Shown here in pieces: positions 12,467-14,398 of a DNA stretch of 14,398 nt. Location: contig JAREAF010000024.1 in the NCBI GenBank assembly GCA_029240475.1, positions 1 to 14,398 of the forward strand, in the 5' to 3' direction. The notes beneath the pieces are model-generated. The model searched no databases, was not told the origin of the DNA, and was given only the letters and a program-made list of their open reading frames with translations. Numbering within the stretch: position 1 is the first letter of the stretch; the number at the start of each line of letters is the position of its first letter. The stretch comes from Rhodospirillales bacterium (lineage in GTDB: Bacteria; Pseudomonadota; Alphaproteobacteria; JAREAF01). Made by a program: the position numbers and the translations under genes.

Positions 12467-14398
12467 GGCGACCGCTCAACCGCCGCAGCACCACATAGAA
12501 CACCGGCGTGAAGATCAGCCCGAACAGGGTCACGCCGATCATGCCGGAGAAGACGGCCGTGCCCAGCGCGCGGCGCATCTCCGCGCCCGCGCCGGTCGCG
12601 ATCACCAGCGGCACCACGCCCAGGATGAAGGCGAGCGAGGTCATCAGGATCGGCCGGAGGCGCGACTGTGCCGCGCCGACCGCCGCGTCCAACGGGCTTT
12701 GCCCGTTCTCCTCCCCTTGTTTGGCGAACTCGACGATGAGGATCGCATTCTTCGCGGCTAGCCCGACCAGGACGACGAAGCCGATCTGCGTCAGGATGTT
12801 CACGTCCAGCCCGGCGATCACGAGCCCGGTGATCGAGGCCAGGAGGCACATCGGCACGATCAGGATGACGGCCATAGGCAGCGACAGGCTCTCATACTGG
12901 GCCGCCAGCACCAGGAACACGAACACCACCGCCGCGGCGAAGATGATGAGGCCGCTGTTGCCGACCTGCTTCTCCTGATAGGCCAGCTCGGTCCATTCAT
13001 AGCCGAAGCCGTCGGGCAGGGTGGCGGCGGCAAGCCTCTCCATGATCTCCAGCGCCGTGCCGGTGGAGACTCCCGGCGCGGCCGCGCCCTGCACCTCAGA
13101 GGCGGGACTCAGATTGTAGCGCGTGACCCGGTACGGCCCCGTCTTGTCGGAGAATTGCGCCACCGAGCCGATCGGGACCATGTCGCCGGCCTCGTTGCGC
13201 GTCTTGAGCCGCGCGATGTCCTCGATCTGCTGGCGGAAGCCGCCATCGGCCTGCGCCGTCACGCGGTAGGTGCGGCCGAGGAAGTTGAACTCGTTCACGA
13301 AGGCCGAGCCGAGATAGATCTCGAGGGTCTCGAAGACACGGTCGGCCGAGACGCCCAGCATCTCCGCGCGGACCCGGTCGATATCGGCAAAGATGCGCGG
13401 CGTGCGCGCGTTGAACAGCGAGAAAATGCCAACGACGCCCGGCGTCTGATTGGCGGCCTGCACCAGCTCCTGCGTCACCGTCTCCAGCGCCTGCACGCCT
13501 CGATCGCGGCGGTCCTGCACCATCAGCTTGAAGCCTCCGGAGGTGCCGATCCCCATCACCGGTGGCGGGACGACGGTGATGATGAAGGCCTCCTGGATGG
13601 ATCCGAGCCGCACCTGCAGGTCGCCCAGGATGTCGGCGGCCGAGAGCCCCTTCTCGGCGCGCTCCTCGAAGGGGGCCAAGGCGGAGAAGATCGCGCCGGC
13701 ATTGGGCGCGCTGGTGAAGGTGGCGCCGTCGAACCCCGCGAAGGGCACGGCGTGGATCACGCCCTCCGTGCCGAGGATGACTTCGGTCGCCGCGCGCACC
13801 ACCGCGTCCGTGCGCGACAGCGAGGCGCCGGGCGGCAGCTGCACGACCGTGATCAGGTAGCCTTGGTCCTGCTCCGGAATGAAGCCCGTCGGCGTGCGGG
13901 AGAACTGCCAGCCGGTGAGCGCGACCAATCCCGCATAGGCGATCAGCGCGATCGCGGCCACGCGGATCACGCGCCTCGCCAGCGCCGCATAGCCGTGGCT
14001 CATCCGCTCGAAACCGGCATTGAACAGCCGGAAGAAGCCGCGCACGGGCCGAGCGAGGAATCCTCCCCTGCCCTCGCCCTGATGCGGCTTGAACAGGAGC
14101 GCGCAGAGCGCGGGGCTCAAGGTCAGCGAGACCAGCAAGGAGATGACGGTCGCCGTAGCGATGGTGACGGCGAACTGGCGGAAGAACTGGCCGCTGATGC
14201 CGGGCACCAGCGCGGCCGGGATGAACACGGCCGTCAGAACCAGCGCGATGGCGATTAGCGCGCCGCCGACCTCGTCCATGGTGCGGCGGGTCGCCTCGCG
14301 GGGGTTGAGGCCCAGGCGCAGATTGCGCTCGACATTCTCCACCACGACGATCGCGTCGTCGACGACGATGCCGATCGCCAGCACCAGGCCGAAGAGCG
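12417..14398 (-). CDS. RND (HAE1 family) multidrug efflux transporter, 3' part
   Basis: The C-terminal about 660 residues of an inner-membrane RND proton/drug antiporter of the AcrB/MexB type, which pumps hydrophobic compounds out with a periplasmic adaptor and an outer-membrane channel. The frame is open to the right edge (LFGLVLAIG...); the GTG at 14384 is internal and the start lies beyond the window. AcrB numbering implies about 400 residues are missing. Visible signatures: TM4 LAIGIVVDDAIVVVENVERN with the two proton-relay Asp, the TM5-6 region QFFRQFAVTIATATVISLLVSLTLSPALCALL, the large periplasmic loop, and TM10 VVLVGLAAKNAILIVEFAKQG with the conserved Lys. EFNFLGRTYRVTAQADGGFR and the pore-loop region are family-typical. 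Its adaptor would normally precede it, outside the window to the right. The C-terminal codons overlap the small membrane protein gene. Confidence 0.94.
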   Translation of the reverse strand, partial: LFGLVLAIGIVVDDAIVVVENVERNLRLGLNPREATRRTMDEVGGALIAIALVLTAVFIPAALVPGISGQFFRQFAVTIATATVISLLVSLTLSPALCALLFKPHQGEGRGGFLARPVRGFFRLFNAGFERMSHGYAALARRVIRVAAIALIAYAGLVALTGWQFSRTPTGFIPEQDQGYLITVVQLPPGASLSRTDAVVRAATEVILGTEGVIHAVPFAGFDGATFTSAPNAGAIFSALAPFEERAEKGLSAADILGDLQVRLGSIQEAFIITVVPPPVMGIGTSGGFKLMVQDRRDRGVQALETVTQELVQAANQTPGVVGIFSLFNARTPRIFADIDRVRAEMLGVSADRVFETLEIYLGSAFVNEFNFLGRTYRVTAQADGGFRQQIEDIARLKTRNEAGDMVPIGSVAQFSDKTGPYRVTRYNLSPASEVQGAAAPGVSTGTALEIMERLAAATLPDGFGYEWTELAYQEKQVGNSGLIIFAAAVVFVFLVLAAQYESLSLPMAVILIVPMCLLASITGLVIAGLDVNILTQIGFVVLVGLAAKNAILIVEFAKQGEENGQSPLDAAVGAAQSRLRPILMTSLAFILGVVPLVIATGAGAEMRRALGTAVFSGMIGVTLFGLIFTPVFYVVLRRLSGRPIAGGAPGVSPAQAAE

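Noticed and set aside
12244..12498. Alternative 84-codon frame starting at ATG 12244
   Set aside because: It is Arg/Ala/Pro-rich, while the frame from 12248 encodes two hydrophobic helices and has the better third-position GC pattern.
13155..14258. 367-codon open frame on the plus strand
   Set aside because: It lies opposite the RND transporter; Arg/Asp/Gly/Ala-rich composition without membrane or catalytic motifs marks it as a shadow.
1..14398. Search for tRNA, rRNA, CRISPR arrays, IS elements, prophage or toxin-antitoxin genes
   Set aside because: No repeats of CRISPR spacing, no transposase or integrase motifs and no cloverleaf-like or rRNA sequence were seen; every long gap is accounted for.

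Overview
The window is GC-rich (roughly two thirds G+C by eye, with strong G/C preference at third codon positions) and densely coding. Gene content points to an alphaproteobacterium: a ydbH-ynbE-ydbL envelope operon, a coxD/coxE/xdhC molybdenum-enzyme maturation set, an SgaA/BhcA-type glyoxylate aminotransferase and a CtrA-like promoter box. I cannot place it below class level. All recognised proteins belong to known families; nothing resembling a phage, IS element, CRISPR array or RNA gene was seen.

Layout. (1) 2-6681, plus strand: one tightly packed block of eight genes joined by 1-4 base overlaps or short gaps. The first three (ydbH 3' end, ynbE, ydbL) encode an inner-to-outer-membrane lipid transport bridge. 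They run directly into five genes for maturation of a xanthine-dehydrogenase/CO-dehydrogenase-type molybdenum hydroxylase: a MoxR-type AAA+ ATPase (CoxD), a VWA protein (CoxE), XdhC as two separate proteins, and a molybdopterin-binding/MocA-like cytidylyltransferase fusion. No structural hydroxylase subunit is present. A small lipoprotein of unknown function (6718-7290) follows. (2) 7291-7424: a hairpin-rich intergenic element between convergent genes. (3) 7425-9710, minus strand: a ketopantoate-reductase-family enzyme downstream of a PLP-dependent glyoxylate aminotransferase. (4) 9821-12143, plus strand: a GcvA-like LysR regulator, divergent from the aminotransferase, then a multicopper oxidase four bases downstream. 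(5) 12144-12247: a short AT-rich promoter region with a CtrA-type TTAA-N7-TTAA box. (6) 12248-12466, plus strand: a small two-helix membrane protein whose 3' end overlaps (7) the 3' end of an RND efflux transporter on the minus strand (12417 to the right edge, 5' part missing).

How the genes may work together. The CoxD/CoxE/XdhC/MPT-MocA proteins form a coherent post-translational assembly line: cytidylylation of molybdopterin, cofactor binding and delivery by XdhC, and ATP-driven remodelling by the MoxR-VWA pair. The aminotransferase and the 2-oxoacid reductase-like enzyme could act in sequence on glyoxylate/glycine-linked 2-oxoacids under the divergent LysR protein; that is inference. The least explained items are the physical coupling of lipid-bridge genes to molybdoenzyme maturation, the CtrA-like box with its small membrane protein, and the unknown lipoprotein.
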